The notes beneath the pieces were generated by a model. It saw only the letters and a program-made list of their open reading frames with translations, ran no database searches and had not been told where the DNA came from. From a virus: DNA of 37,729 nucleotides. The DNA lies in the IMG/VR virus record IMGVR_UViG_3300030339_000129, positions 1-37,729 of that record; one strand, 5' to 3'. Below, in pieces: positions 11,101 to 17,727 of the stretch (its first letter is position 1; every line of letters starts with the position of its first letter). The translations under genes and the position numbers were made by a program.

Positions 11101-12221
11101 ATATGCTCAGGACAGCCAAGAACACCGGAACATTTGACCAGAAACACTTCTGCGACACCGTAGGCCGAGGCGTTACAGGTACAGCGGCCATATTGCTAGG
11201 CTATCATTTAGCTAGTAAAGGATGGTTAGTGGGCCACGCAGATACCAATACGAATGTAGCGGCTCTCGATAAATCAACAGGGAAAAGCCCTTATTCGTTC
11301 CATGTGGGAGATATGTACTACACATTTGACTGGGCTCAGCCAATGTCATTACCGTTTGCAATCGGAGCGGATGTATTTCAGAACGGACACACCAAGCAGC
11401 AGGCCATGAATATAGTTGTTCAGGCGGTCCAATCAGGCGGCCAGACATTATTAAACCAGACTGTCTTTGCAGGAATAACTAAGTTTATGAGCGGCTATGA
11501 CCTATCAAGCAATATAGCAAGCACAGTAGCAGGATTCCCTACACAGTTTGCTCCAACCTTCCTGAAACAGATAGCTCAATTAACGGACACAACTCAGAGA
11601 AGTAGCTATGAGGACAATGTAGGAGCATCAACGCTTAATACAATCAAGGCGAAACTTCCGGGATTAAGTAGAACGCTAGAGCCAAAGGTAGACACTCTAG
11701 GAAAAGAAGTAAAGTTGTTCCAAGGCAGCACGAACCCGGTAACTAACTTTATAAACACATTCCTAAATCCGGGAACCTTCACTGCAGCTCAGACTAATCA
11801 AGCAGTAGACCTTGTAAAGAACATTTACGAAAAAACAGGCGAGACTAAGCAATTTCCAAAGGTAGCAGCTAAATATTTCGATAATACTGATGGAGAGAGA
11901 ATAAATCTAACAGCAAAGGAATATACTGCATACCAGAAGTACCTAGGTCAACACACTATGGATTATATAAGCACATTAAGTGATTCAGGCCTCAGCAGCG
12001 AAGATGATTACCTGAAACTAGCAAACAAAATCAGCAATGAGATAACTAAAATCAACAAGGATGCTAAGGATGAAATCTTATCAAGCAGAGGGCTAGACAC
12101 AAGCAAGACCGCTCTAAAGAAAACAACAACCAGCAGTAGCAGCAGCACCAACAGCCGCACTACTACACACAAAGATAGAGTTCTAATTGATGGTGCCAGC
12201 AGGAGAACAACGAGGAATTAA
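5160..12221 (+). CDS. Giant polyvalent virion / ejection protein (2353 aa)
   Basis: The largest gene in the window. Residues 1-150 are low-complexity (Lys/Ser/Pro/Thr). Hydrophobic, glycine-rich segments lie near 215-240, 295-340 and 1995-2020 (ILLGYHLASKGWLVG) and could cross or perturb membranes. A Lys/Glu/Ala-rich helical central region follows. From about 1360 to 1700 there are at least three related modules; the phrase QELSNLGAFNN recurs at about 1440 and 1557 and in weaker form near 1672, each followed or preceded by LGKMV... and RFDELxG units of ~115 residues. SMLLNPKTMLRNVFGNVF near 1755 is typical of phage large polyvalent proteins. The context, last in the tail block, suggests a T7 gp16-like ejection protein. 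No protease, transglycosylase or ART motif could be confirmed by eye. Confidence 0.6.
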   Translation: MAIDKSKYSWANWGTLSSKPKSGASSAPLTTKTYKSTSWAQWKPTKSKGAAIPIPSEKAPSSITSLPQPLPKILPTQQSNLIISKLNSADKIAKYKAANPAATSLPKLPTAKIPAAKLTLNSDKAPSLPKLSSLKVQAPATKMELNNSDQYKAVSNEIEGLNNAIINNPIRKALADTAVNKFIMRTAQEVDTNLNRAAGVDDAENETSKPDLGPIANTLANLIGFGMTMKGNFAGVTGPVNNIETSLAPVGRTAGAGAAKLLSKFEPALPAANTLGAKAAVTASKVANYVVPTVAKEAAEGALFGASLGVGAKDGIVKETLNGAAMNAGFGLGLKGLGSVAKGITHYIKGADGLEVPVTVVKDDGHHITFVDQQGNHSQVQKSVFDRVAKPVSVHEGMNTLNSRVGDMPQYQGTFKKETAPSEVPAAGPVKPVENVDYTKMTDEELSSNMDSVGKEIDANINDKSPEVQTKVMALAEHYDNMAREQENRGTAKTSPEGSGAPEVVKEESTPPATETLATEQPARENPASAPTTRKDLQKHLEYPDTHEHNVNDDAMFVDHLDRPNSGKITKVNADGSMEIETLEGDTYKVKKVGNTLESYTEGTPKDQIKIEDRQDADKADLKLKKVKPYQELHPELKSYIQHEAAVLQAELKETTRGEHFVGKLGHGELKTTGLKRVTSSSIARLRDEYDIKYRDIEIALKNIIEDHDSENTLVAKRIEALIDERLKGGYSDMSGQYETPPNKEYIKLMEQIDAAKPAETPAVKTTPAKVKTKKDVIAEGAKGKATKTNPAKYRYYLAERPPSLGTHPKGTVDMKGFDNKTDVPEIGGKAWGYVEYDHPLTDKQVSDYELKPAPGIDLQTFGHKAETSKNPFDEPRFHPFKQADEFDAQFDRKTKWIEDTIKDQEAVKFSKEGSNQYLIFHPSTKGNKYQLTIFDDKGAIMDSQSNDLQDAVDFIMREGYGKTVDESIPKGQSVDLQTFGRPKGTKAEPPKEEINVGFKLELREKGDKATSKFYSNSLKKSEWLPEDVDRLVKEADHIYTKHTNVGDLEKAASVIRNNGINDEIDRLLKKPSLDDSIDTTEHFLITNELMAQAKATGRPEDYNKVTRWLHYTNSKITGAAQALQAVSVVKKSTPAGMLTAAEKGISKAVEKIEAKNPKLKKQVDDKATEVKKAMDDINKEASDTVGKDITDNIDQILEKGRAEVEAKRKAAAAKKNAAGKKVVKPAPGKEEPIVPLTEAQKRANAAEVLARKVDNATKPKTPKEMDVEAEMVKTLFRVAKKNLPETEKIPQDPLQFVAMAIKGRDKYKDVWRKAQNILQEAYRNEPEKLEILQKYLDDNLKPTFEKDKMEKVISKKLKDMGVNLGQIVKEHYTVNKQMKVEIKERLIREAGLSGEDANILGNYIAKRMKELTNDKKMKVLERLMADKETVKGTPKSPVKSIQELSNLGAFNNTNYTGKIVGKVSPLVDKIIKSKLDIGKMVKSLSMDKQELTKVKVLNHILEQTNLARSDAEKLAQIVLDRFDELSGIAREKAVGSKLDKIKFVGPKPKVVANPVKSIQELSNLGAFNNKNYLAEARYQLGIESGKMIAEKIDLGKMVRLLSQEDQNLTRERIINYILQKTDLNVKDASILSKVVKERFDELAGNKKETILKGIFEPKKPAKQTSMIEKIVELSHLGAFDHADYKGLISDKYGIPSLTADDAKFIAKTMERAQAMPEGRARDIEVARAVMFIANKLPKTMEDKIKSLQRISMLLNPKTMLRNVFGNVFMGTAETIKDVPGALVDKAISKYGVPGMLKPTRERTTLEPSLNSLATSGKAIKQGFKNVTEDRKLGIDTSPGRGQYEIPMGKVFNEDKVGGKLLNKLDSMTKYGLQYGDSPFYNAAYKEYLRQQMKIAKVTHPTDAMIKKAHAIAEERTFQNITEISKGFEGLRKSMNRIGSKVAGNENFGLGNIVVPFIKTPANILDKAIDYSPVSAIKAINMLRTAKNTGTFDQKHFCDTVGRGVTGTAAILLGYHLASKGWLVGHADTNTNVAALDKSTGKSPYSFHVGDMYYTFDWAQPMSLPFAIGADVFQNGHTKQQAMNIVVQAVQSGGQTLLNQTVFAGITKFMSGYDLSSNIASTVAGFPTQFAPTFLKQIAQLTDTTQRSSYEDNVGASTLNTIKAKLPGLSRTLEPKVDTLGKEVKLFQGSTNPVTNFINTFLNPGTFTAAQTNQAVDLVKNIYEKTGETKQFPKVAAKYFDNTDGERINLTAKEYTAYQKYLGQHTMDYISTLSDSGLSSEDDYLKLANKISNEITKINKDAKDEILSSRGLDTSKTALKKTTTSSSSSTNSRTTTHKDRVLIDGASRRTTRN

Positions 12222-12229
12222 CATTAATA

Positions 12230-12251
12230 GGGAGCCTCCGGGCTCCGTTTA
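12230..12251 (+). terminator. Terminator-like hairpin after the giant virion gene
   Basis: GGAGCC (12231-12236) pairs with GGCTCC (12241-12246) around TCCG, followed by a weak T-run (GTTTAGTT). It lies ten bases behind the virion-gene stop and before the lysis cassette. The short T-run makes termination probably partial. Confidence 0.5.
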
Positions 12252-12387
12252 GTTATACTATAAGGAGACAGTATATTAAATTAGAACGGAGGTGAGGGCC
12301 TATCTGGTGGTGGTATTGGTTTTTATCAATAACGAGTATGCTTTAAAATCCTACATAACATCATTTAATGGCTTATAGGAGGTGGCT

Positions 12388-12732
12388 ATGACAGAGACAA
12401 TGGACAGTAGCCTTGCGGTTAGAGTTGACCACATGGAAAAGGATATTGCAGACCTGAAAAACAATGATAAAGACATTTTTAGAGAAATGGGTATCATAAA
12501 GGAAAGCTATATCGAAATGAAGTTTTATTCAAAACAGACACAAGAAGGGCAGGCAAATATGGAAAAGAAATCAGAAATCAATCAAGAGTTAGTGTTAAAG
12601 AGCTTGCAGGAATTAAGAGATAAACCTGTAAAAAATTATGACCAAATAAAAATGGCAGTATGGATTTTCATTGCTACCTATATCATAGGTAATATTTTTG
12701 GATTGATGAAGATTTTCACGCCCGCCAGCTAA
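12388..12732 (+). CDS. XhlA-like coiled-coil / C-terminal membrane protein
   Basis: A 114-residue product. The ATG at 12388 is chosen because AGGAGG ends six bases before it; an in-frame GTG at 12382 overlaps that ribosome site. Residues 1-85 form a charged coiled-coil (heptads with DHMEKDIADLKNN), and residues ~90-110 form one hydrophobic span (VWIFIATYIIGNIFGL). This is the haemolysin XhlA layout, an accessory membrane protein found with holin and amidase in Firmicutes phages. The amidase and holin genes follow. Confidence 0.65.
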   Translation: MTETMDSSLAVRVDHMEKDIADLKNNDKDIFREMGIIKESYIEMKFYSKQTQEGQANMEKKSEINQELVLKSLQELRDKPVKNYDQIKMAVWIFIATYIIGNIFGLMKIFTPAS

Positions 12733-12756
12733 AAAGTAACGAAAGGAGACGATATT

Positions 12757-13482
12757 TTGATTGACGAACATATTGTATGTCTAAATCCATCCAAACAGGG
12801 TTCAAACATAGGCGTGGATGATTACGGAACAGAGAAGGACAACGCCCACATCATAGGCTATCGTGTCAAAGATATTCTGGACTGGAACGGTGGCTTTAAA
12901 AAAGCATATTGCACGCCTAAGACAATGACATTATCCGAAGGTATCAAATTCAGCAACGATGTTAAAGCTACAATCCATGTAGATATACATAGTAACGCAT
13001 GGATGTATAAAAACAGAGGATGCCAAGCTTGCTACAAGTCGGCAAAGGGCAAGGTCCTCGCAAAGTGCATATATGATGAAGTTGCATCCGTTACACCAAC
13101 AGCAGATGAAGGACTTAAATACAGAGATGATTTAGGAGCCCTTAATCAGACAAATGCAACAGCCGCATTGGTCGAAATGTTCTATCACGACAACTATGAC
13201 GATGTGGAATTTTACAAAAACCACAAAGAGGAATTTGCAAGAGCAATAGCTGCAGGCATTATGAAATACGCTGGGGTTCCAGAGAGACAGGAAACAGTAT
13301 ATAAAACTGTAACAGCTACGCAACTTAATGTTAGGGACACACCATCAGCAGCAAGCCCTGATACTATTATTGGCCATTTAAACAATGGAGATAAAGTTCA
13401 TGTTGGTTTTGAAAAGAACGGATGGGCCAACATATTCTTTGGTAACAATGGTGGCTGGGTATCATCAGCATACTTAAAATAA
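12757..13482 (+). CDS. Endolysin: N-acetylmuramoyl-L-alanine amidase (Amidase_3) with C-terminal SH3 domain
   Basis: A 241-residue lysin with a TTG start and an AAAGGAG site eight bases upstream. Residues ~5-170 are an Amidase_3 domain, a zinc enzyme that cuts the bond between muramic acid and L-alanine. Visible ligands or catalytic residues are Glu26 (GTEKD), His78 (DIHSN) and Glu140 (ALVEMFYH). The usual first histidine of the GHGG motif appears as PSKQG, so one zinc ligand is atypical, as in some clostridial phage lysins. Residues ~184-241 are a bacterial SH3 cell-wall-binding domain (LNVRDTPS ... GWVSSAYLK). There is no signal peptide, so export depends on a holin; the LLH holin gene overlaps its stop. 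Confidence 0.85.
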   Translation: MIDEHIVCLNPSKQGSNIGVDDYGTEKDNAHIIGYRVKDILDWNGGFKKAYCTPKTMTLSEGIKFSNDVKATIHVDIHSNAWMYKNRGCQACYKSAKGKVLAKCIYDEVASVTPTADEGLKYRDDLGALNQTNATAALVEMFYHDNYDDVEFYKNHKEEFARAIAAGIMKYAGVPERQETVYKTVTATQLNVRDTPSAASPDTIIGHLNNGDKVHVGFEKNGWANIFFGNNGGWVSSAYLK

Positions 13483-13499
13483 TGGGAGGTACAGAAGAA

Positions 13500-14099
13500 A
13501 TGCAAGATTTAATAAACCAAATTGCAGTTGTTATACTTACATCAATTGCAGCTTATACCGGAACGATTCTTACTCATTGGTGGAATGAAAATCAGGCCTT
13601 GATAGAATCAAAAATGCAGCAGATTCAGCAGGCTATGGGAATAGAAAAGTACAATAAAGACATTAAGACAGCAAAAATTCTCATAGGCAGCATAGAACAA
13701 CAGGCCATTAAAAATGATTGGATAGGAGTAACCAAGAGGTCCAAGGCTTGCAGCCTGATACAACAGTACACAGGCCTCACTAATGACCAAATAGGCCACA
13801 TTATAGAATCAACAGTCAATGAATTTAAGATGAACACCAGCACCATTGACTTGAACAAATTAACGGTTCCGGGAACAGATACGAAGGAGGTTACAGTTTT
13901 AAGACTAGCCGATGATGGAAAGTACAAAGAAGAAAAAGCGACCATCCCGGTAGAAGTAGCCTCCTTAGAAGAACCTGCAGCAGTAGAAGAAGTTCCGGCA
14001 GCAGAGCCAGTAGCAGAGGCAACCCCGATAGTAGAACCAGTAGTAAATCCACAGAGTATCACAATTAACGGAATAGAATATGTTCCTGCAACCGCTTAA
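13500..14099 (+). CDS. Phage holin, LLH family
   Basis: One N-terminal membrane span (IAVVILTSIAAYTGTIL) is followed by a charged helical domain ending in IIESTVNEF, the pattern of LLH-family holins. The ATG at 13500 is preferred because GGGAGG lies ten bases upstream; an in-frame ATG at 13482 overlaps the amidase stop and would add six residues. An extra C-terminal tail of ~70 residues rich in Glu, Pro, Ala and Val is longer than usual and may face the cytoplasm. A strong terminator follows. Confidence 0.7.
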   Translation: MQDLINQIAVVILTSIAAYTGTILTHWWNENQALIESKMQQIQQAMGIEKYNKDIKTAKILIGSIEQQAIKNDWIGVTKRSKACSLIQQYTGLTNDQIGHIIESTVNEFKMNTSTIDLNKLTVPGTDTKEVTVLRLADDGKYKEEKATIPVEVASLEEPAAVEEVPAAEPVAEATPIVEPVVNPQSITINGIEYVPATA

Positions 14100-14109
14100 T
14101 ATAGAAGTA

Positions 14110-14140
14110 AAAAGCCTTGAGTTAAATCAGGGCTTTTTTT
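14110..14140 (+). terminator. Rho-independent terminator closing the lysis module
   Basis: AAAGCCTTGA (14111-14120) pairs with TCAGGGCTTT (14127-14136), ten pairs with one G-T, loop GTTAAA, followed by a run of seven or more T. It lies ten bases behind the holin stop and separates late genes from the regulator promoter. Confidence 0.9.
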
Positions 14141-14163
14141 ATATAATTATTTAGCCAAAACAC

Positions 14164-14192
14164 TTGACATAACGGAAACGGTAGTTTACACT
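14164..14192 (+). promoter_or_regulatory. Promoter for the XRE regulator operon
   Basis: A perfect -35 TTGACA (14164-14169) is followed after 17 bp by TACACT (14187-14192). An alternative -10, TAGAAT at 14193, gives too long a spacer. Two ACGG steps (AACGGAAACGG) lie between the boxes and could be an operator for the encoded repressor. Confidence 0.65.
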
Positions 14193-14221
14193 TAGAATAA
14201 TGAAAGTTTGGAGGTGATTAG

Positions 14222-14425
14222 ATGAAAAACAGACTAAAAGAATTAAGGGCTAGACACAATATAACTCAGCAGGAACTAGCTACTAATGTGGGCGTAAGCA
14301 GACAAAGCATAAACGCAATAGAGAATGGAGATACTACCCCGGCAGGAGACACAATGCTTAAAATAGCTAATTACTTCAATATGAATGCAAGCGAAGTATT
14401 TGAGCTTAACGAAAAGGAGGTCTAA
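14222..14425 (+). CDS. XRE/Cro-CI family transcriptional regulator
   Basis: A 67-residue single-domain DNA-binding protein. The helix-turn-helix spans residues ~14-36 (TQQELATNVGVSRQSINAIENGD split over two helices) and is followed by the usual dimer helix (MLKIANYFNMNASEVFEL). It has no effector domain, like Cro or small plasmid repressors. It is the first gene after terminator and promoter and is followed by a membrane peptide, so it may autoregulate this early operon. Confidence 0.85.
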   Translation: MKNRLKELRARHNITQQELATNVGVSRQSINAIENGDTTPAGDTMLKIANYFNMNASEVFELNEKEV

Positions 14426-14429
14426 AATT

Positions 14430-14555
14430 ATGACATTCGATTTTGGAACATTAACCCCACAGGAACACAGAAAAGTATCTGAAATAATATCCATAATAGC
14501 TACAATAACATTCTTGTCAGCAATAATAATAGGTCTAGCGGTTTACTGCTCATAG
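14430..14555 (+). CDS. Small membrane protein (41 aa), unknown
   Basis: ATG at 14430 behind AAAGGAGG. A soluble N-terminus of ~20 residues precedes one hydrophobic span (IISIIATITFLSAIIIGLAVY). Its stop provides the ribosome site of the next gene, so it sits in the operon. No family is recognised. Confidence 0.6.
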   Translation: MTFDFGTLTPQEHRKVSEIISIIATITFLSAIIIGLAVYCS

Positions 14556-14564
14556 GAGGAAAAT

Positions 14565-14813
14565 ATGGAGCAACAGCCAAATTATGATGAAAAAGGAAGG
14601 ATGAAGTATAGCCCTGAATACCATAGCAAAAACGGAACTTTATGGACTTATGATGAACTTGACTACTTAATAACATGGTATGCAAAAATAGGCCCGGTAG
14701 AAATGTCTTTTGCACTTGAAAGAACAGTAGCATCCATTAACAAGAAGGTAGCAGACTTGAAAAAATCCGGCAAGATGGAAGATAAACCGAATGAAAAACA
14801 TTTTACAAGATAA
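14565..14813 (+). CDS. Small Myb/SANT-like helix-turn-helix protein
   Basis: An 82-residue protein with a CATAGGAGGAAA site. Residues 26-68 (LWTYDELDYLITWY ... ALERTVASINKKVADLK) have the spacing of a Myb/SANT-like three-helix fold used for DNA binding in phage regulators. The stop is followed directly by a stem-loop linker (14815-14834). A regulatory role is inferred. Confidence 0.5.
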   Translation: MEQQPNYDEKGRMKYSPEYHSKNGTLWTYDELDYLITWYAKIGPVEMSFALERTVASINKKVADLKKSGKMEDKPNEKHFTR

Positions 14814-14814
14814 T

Positions 14815-14834
14815 CGCAACCTGAATAAATTGCG
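14815..14834 (+). repeat. Intergenic linker stem-loop (copy of a family)
   Basis: CGCAA (14815-14819) pairs with TTGCG (14830-14834) around a CCTGAATAAA loop, two bases after the stop codon and just before the next ribosome site. Related linkers occur at 15587, 16533, 17689, 21753, 22689, 22892 and 23060. Confidence 0.6.
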
Positions 14835-14848
14835 TCCGACTTTAGGAG

Positions 14849-15580
14849 GTGGGGAAAATCGAACAAAATAAAATATATTTAGGTGATTGTTTGGAATTGA
14901 TGCCTAAAATAAAAGACAAATCGGTGGATATGATACTATGCGACCTTCCCTACGGAACAACACAAAACAAATGGGATAGCGTGATACCTTTGAATGAACT
15001 TTGGGGGCAGTATAACAGAGTTATAAAAGACAATGGAGTAATTGCATTATGTTGTGTTGAGCCTTTTACATCAAGCCTTATAATGAGCAATTTGAAGCAT
15101 TTTAAATATAAATTAGTATGGGAAAAGTCGAAAGCAACTAATTTTTTAAATGCTAAAAAACAACCTTTAAGGAAATATGAAGAAGTAGCAATATTTTATA
15201 AGAAACCGCCTGTATATAATCCGCAAATGAGAGCAGGAGAGCCATACAACAAAGGAATAAGGAAAGACCAACTAACAGGTAGTTATGGTGATTTTAAGCC
15301 CGTAGAAGTTAAGAGCGGAGGGTTAAGATACCCAACCGACATATTGTATTTTAAGACAGCAGAAAGCGAGGGCGAAGTTTTTCACTCAACACAAAAACCT
15401 AAATCTTTGTATGAATATTTGATTAGAACATATAGCAACGAAGGTGATTTAATACTTGATAATGCTTGCGGTAGCGGAACAATAGGAGTTGCTCAAAGTA
15501 TAGGTAGAAACTTCATGGGAATAGAAAAAGACGAACATTATCACGAAATAGCAGTAAACAGAATTAAGGATTTTAAATAG
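14849..15580 (+). CDS. DNA methyltransferase, N6-adenine / N4-cytosine type
   Basis: A 243-residue amino-methyltransferase of the N6_N4_Mtase family. The catalytic motif is DLPYG at residues 32-36 (D-P-P-Y variant) and the AdoMet-binding motif is NACGSGT at ~205-211, the order of the beta class. The start is uncertain: GTG at 14849 overlaps the AGGAGG ribosome site, while an ATC nine bases downstream has ideal spacing. The target base and site are not readable from sequence. No cognate endonuclease is next to it, so it is an orphan enzyme, possibly protecting phage DNA or acting in regulation. Its base use resembles the right part of the window, and stem-loop linkers flank it, suggesting an inserted cassette. 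Confidence 0.85.
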   Translation: MGKIEQNKIYLGDCLELMPKIKDKSVDMILCDLPYGTTQNKWDSVIPLNELWGQYNRVIKDNGVIALCCVEPFTSSLIMSNLKHFKYKLVWEKSKATNFLNAKKQPLRKYEEVAIFYKKPPVYNPQMRAGEPYNKGIRKDQLTGSYGDFKPVEVKSGGLRYPTDILYFKTAESEGEVFHSTQKPKSLYEYLIRTYSNEGDLILDNACGSGTIGVAQSIGRNFMGIEKDEHYHEIAVNRIKDFK

Positions 15581-15586
15581 TAAATC

Positions 15587-15612
15587 ACGAACAATTCAAA
15601 TATGTTTTTCGT
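15587..15612 (+). repeat. Intergenic linker stem-loop with GAACAATTCAAA loop
   Basis: ACGAA (15587-15591) and TTCGT (15608-15612) enclose a loop beginning CAATTCAAA. The same CACGAACAATTCAAA string follows the genes ending at 16934 and, in the decayed copy, 17995; a close version follows 23057. Confidence 0.6.
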
Positions 15613-15640
15613 AATAAATTAAATGAAAGAAGGTATAAAA

Positions 15641-15883
15641 ATGAAAAAATTATCAGTAACAATCAATTCAGGATTAATGGAATTGTCCAGCTACAGCAAC
15701 GAAGTGAGAATTGAAAATATCAGAATCGAAGAAATCATAAGGTATAACTTGCCAAAAGAAATTCAAGTATCAAAGCCTTATATTGTAAACGCAAAGATTG
15801 AAATTGAAATCATAGAATCAGGAATACATGTTGATTCTGAGGGCTACGAAAATAAGGAGGGTATCACAAATGGAGAAGGTTAA
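15641..15883 (+). CDS. Unknown small protein (80 aa), upstream of erf
   Basis: ATG at 15641 is preferred over an upstream in-frame ATG at 15623 because AGAAGG lies seven bases before it. The product is a mixed alpha/beta, acidic protein without membrane spans. Its end overlaps the Erf start by 14 bases, implying coupled translation and perhaps a role in the same recombination step. No family is recognised. Confidence 0.55.
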   Translation: MKKLSVTINSGLMELSSYSNEVRIENIRIEEIIRYNLPKEIQVSKPYIVNAKIEIEIIESGIHVDSEGYENKEGITNGEG

Positions 15884-16535
15884 TAAGGAACTTGAATTAA
15901 AGCCTGCAACAATGAACATATACCAGAAAATCCAGAAATGTAAATGTGAGCTTGGCAAGGCAGACCTGAAAAAATCAGGGAAGAATACCTATAGTAACTA
16001 CAATTACTATGAATTAGGAGACTTCCTCCCAAAGATAAATGATGTAATGGACAAATACGGATTGACAGCAATATTTAACTTCAAGGAGGATTTAGCCTCC
16101 CTCACAGTAGTAAATTGCGAGAACCCATCCGAGACATTATATTTTAGCACACCAATCTCAATAGCAACTTTAAAAGGGACCTACGCAATCCAGAACATAG
16201 GAGCTACACAGACCTATGCTAGGAGATACTTGTATGTAATGGCCTTTGAGATAGCTGAATCCGATGTACTGGACGAGAAGGAACATGACGAGGACCTTAT
16301 AGAGAGAGGCCAAAAGATTAATAAGGTTAGAGCAGCAAGCATAAATGCTATGTTGGAACAGACCGGAGCGGATGTTAAGGGATTCCTGAGATACTACAAG
16401 CTAAAGGAAATCGAGGACATAACAAATGACTTATTCCCGGACATAATGGCAGAACTGCAGAAGAAACTTGAAAAGGTAAAGAAAGCTCCGCTCCCGGAAG
16501 TAGGTAAAAATAAAGTACCGGACCTTGGTATGTAG
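15870..16535 (+). CDS. erf: Erf-family single-strand annealing recombinase
   Basis: A 221-residue protein whose first ~130 residues match the ERF superfamily: YSNYNYYELGDFLPKIN, the central SIATLKGTYAIQNIGATQ and TYARRYLYVMAFEIAES. These proteins form rings that anneal complementary single strands and help phages circularise and recombine. The C-terminal third is charged and variable. ATG 15870 is chosen for its AAGGAGG site; the frame is open further upstream. There is no visible exonuclease or SSB partner, which is unusual. CCGG steps place it with the left-half base style. Confidence 0.85.
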   Translation: MEKVNKELELKPATMNIYQKIQKCKCELGKADLKKSGKNTYSNYNYYELGDFLPKINDVMDKYGLTAIFNFKEDLASLTVVNCENPSETLYFSTPISIATLKGTYAIQNIGATQTYARRYLYVMAFEIAESDVLDEKEHDEDLIERGQKINKVRAASINAMLEQTGADVKGFLRYYKLKEIEDITNDLFPDIMAELQKKLEKVKKAPLPEVGKNKVPDLGM

Positions 16536-16572
16536 CACAACATGAATATATGGTCCGTAATTAGAAAGGAGA
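16533..16572 (+). repeat. Linker of the CACAACATGAATA type
   Basis: Directly after the Erf stop, CACAACATGAATATATGGTCC repeats the loop consensus seen at 14820 and 22690, followed by the next gene's AAAGGAG site. Here the right arm of the stem has degenerated. Confidence 0.45.
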
Positions 16573-16577
16573 AAAAT

Positions 16578-16934
16578 ATGAGAACAACGGAAAAAAATAA
16601 AGAAATGGCAAATGCCTTACTTAAACTAATAGCGGAAAATCCAGAATTAGAAGTAGTCCCAATGGTGGACACAGAGTGTATTTTTGATGATAGCTACAGC
16701 ACTTGGATGGCTAGATGGGGCAGTGCAGACATAGATGAATACTGGTGTTCAAATGAACGAGTGTATTTCAAATCAATAGATTTCGATACTTTAGTCGAAG
16801 AATTTATTGATAACAACTACGAAGATTATCCGACACTTTCGGATGAAGATGAAGAATTGCAAAAGTTAGCAGAAGAAAAAATAAATGCCTACGATTGGAT
16901 TAAGGCAATATCGGTCAATATTGTACATTGCTAA
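16578..16934 (+). CDS. Unknown acidic protein (118 aa)
   Basis: ATG at 16578 follows AAAGGAG. The product is strongly acidic (C-terminal stretch with DEDEELQKLAEEK) and contains tryptophans and cysteines but no paired zinc motif. The 3' end (YDWIKAISVNIVHC) and the following linker occur again, decayed, at 17957-18011, so a second copy once existed. An anti-restriction or DNA-mimic role is possible from the acidity but is not shown. Confidence 0.6.
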   Translation: MRTTEKNKEMANALLKLIAENPELEVVPMVDTECIFDDSYSTWMARWGSADIDEYWCSNERVYFKSIDFDTLVEEFIDNNYEDYPTLSDEDEELQKLAEEKINAYDWIKAISVNIVHC

Positions 16935-16950
16935 TCACGAACAATTCAAA
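16896..16950 (+). repeat. 55-bp direct repeat, copy 1
   Basis: Covers the last 13 codons of the acidic gene, its stop and the CACGAACAATTCAAA linker. Copy 2 at 17957-18011 differs at four positions. Confidence 0.85.
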
Positions 16951-17020
16951 GCTATTTCGCTATATGAAAAAATGGCGCACGATTCACAACTGCATAAAAT
17001 TTTGAAAGAGGTGTATGAAT

Positions 17021-17239
17021 ATGAATTATGACAAAATGCCAAGCAGGGGCAAAATAACTTCTGATGGAGAATGGGCTAAGGATTGTGGTTGCGGTGGCAA
17101 AGCCTATGTCTTTTATGATGAAGATGCCACATACAATGTTGAATGTGAAAATTGCGGTACAGTTCTCAGGCTTATAACATCAAGCTTGGATGGGGCAATA
17201 AAGTTTTGGAATAATACATTAGAAGTTGGAGGTAATTAA
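17021..17239 (+). CDS. Lar-like zinc-ribbon protein
   Basis: A 72-residue protein with a split zinc knuckle: CGCGGKAYV near residue 20 and CENCGTV near 44, ending in DGAIKFWNNTL. This is the pattern of the Lar restriction-alleviation family (C..C/G ... C.NCG ... A...WN). Lar of the Rac prophage modulates type I restriction. Function here is inferred from pattern only; the first knuckle lacks the usual CPFCG form. ATG 17021 is preferred for spacing to GAAAGAGG; 17015 is also possible. Confidence 0.55.
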   Translation: MNYDKMPSRGKITSDGEWAKDCGCGGKAYVFYDEDATYNVECENCGTVLRLITSSLDGAIKFWNNTLEVGGN

Positions 17240-17497
17240 ATGAGTGCTGAAATAGTAATGGGAAACCTTGTTATGTGTAATATATGCCATAAAAGAATAG
17301 CCACAAAACTATGTGATATGCCTGTTAGAAGAACAAAAAACTTTCACATAAAGATTAATGGAATGACAGATACAAATTTGAGCTTTAAAGAATATACCGC
17401 AACTTGTGACAAATATATCTGCGACAAATGTGCTGCAGAAGTTGGAAACGGAATACACTTTTGCAAATCGTGTATGTCAAAGCTAAAAAGGGTATGA
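17240..17497 (+). CDS. Zinc-ribbon protein (85 aa), unknown
   Basis: The start follows the previous stop directly (TAAATG). Three pairs of cysteines (CNICHKR, CDKYICDKC and CKSC) indicate one or two zinc-binding sites. No enzymatic motif is visible. It may bind nucleic acid or a host protein, as is common for small early phage proteins. Confidence 0.6.
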   Translation: MSAEIVMGNLVMCNICHKRIATKLCDMPVRRTKNFHIKINGMTDTNLSFKEYTATCDKYICDKCAAEVGNGIHFCKSCMSKLKRV

Positions 17498-17499
17498 CC

Positions 17500-17688
17500 A
17501 TGATAAATAAATACAATTTAAACGATATTGTTAAAATTGAAAAAGGAAATGAAGTTTACAAAATAGTTGGAATGCACTTAAACACATACAATAACCCCAA
17601 AAAGGTATGGTATTCGCTATATCGTTTATCGGATGGATATATATGCAATATTGCCGAAAATATACTTACACCTGTTATTGCTGTTTAG
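17500..17688 (+). CDS. Unknown small protein (62 aa)
   Basis: ATG 17500 is eight bases behind AAAAAGGG; ATG 17494 is an alternative in the same frame. The beta-rich sequence (LNDIVKIEKGNEVYKIVG ... VWYSLYRLSDG) looks like a small SH3-like barrel. The frame overlaps the end of the zinc-ribbon gene by a few bases. Confidence 0.55.
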   Translation: MINKYNLNDIVKIEKGNEVYKIVGMHLNTYNNPKKVWYSLYRLSDGYICNIAENILTPVIAV

Positions 17689-17727
17689 TGCGCAATACAA
17701 AAATATTCTACATAAGGAGGTCTCAAC

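Noticed and set aside
12291-12380. A short GTG-started hydrophobic frame before the XhlA-like gene
   Set aside because: The GTG lies inside the only ribosome-site-like sequence and there is no other support.
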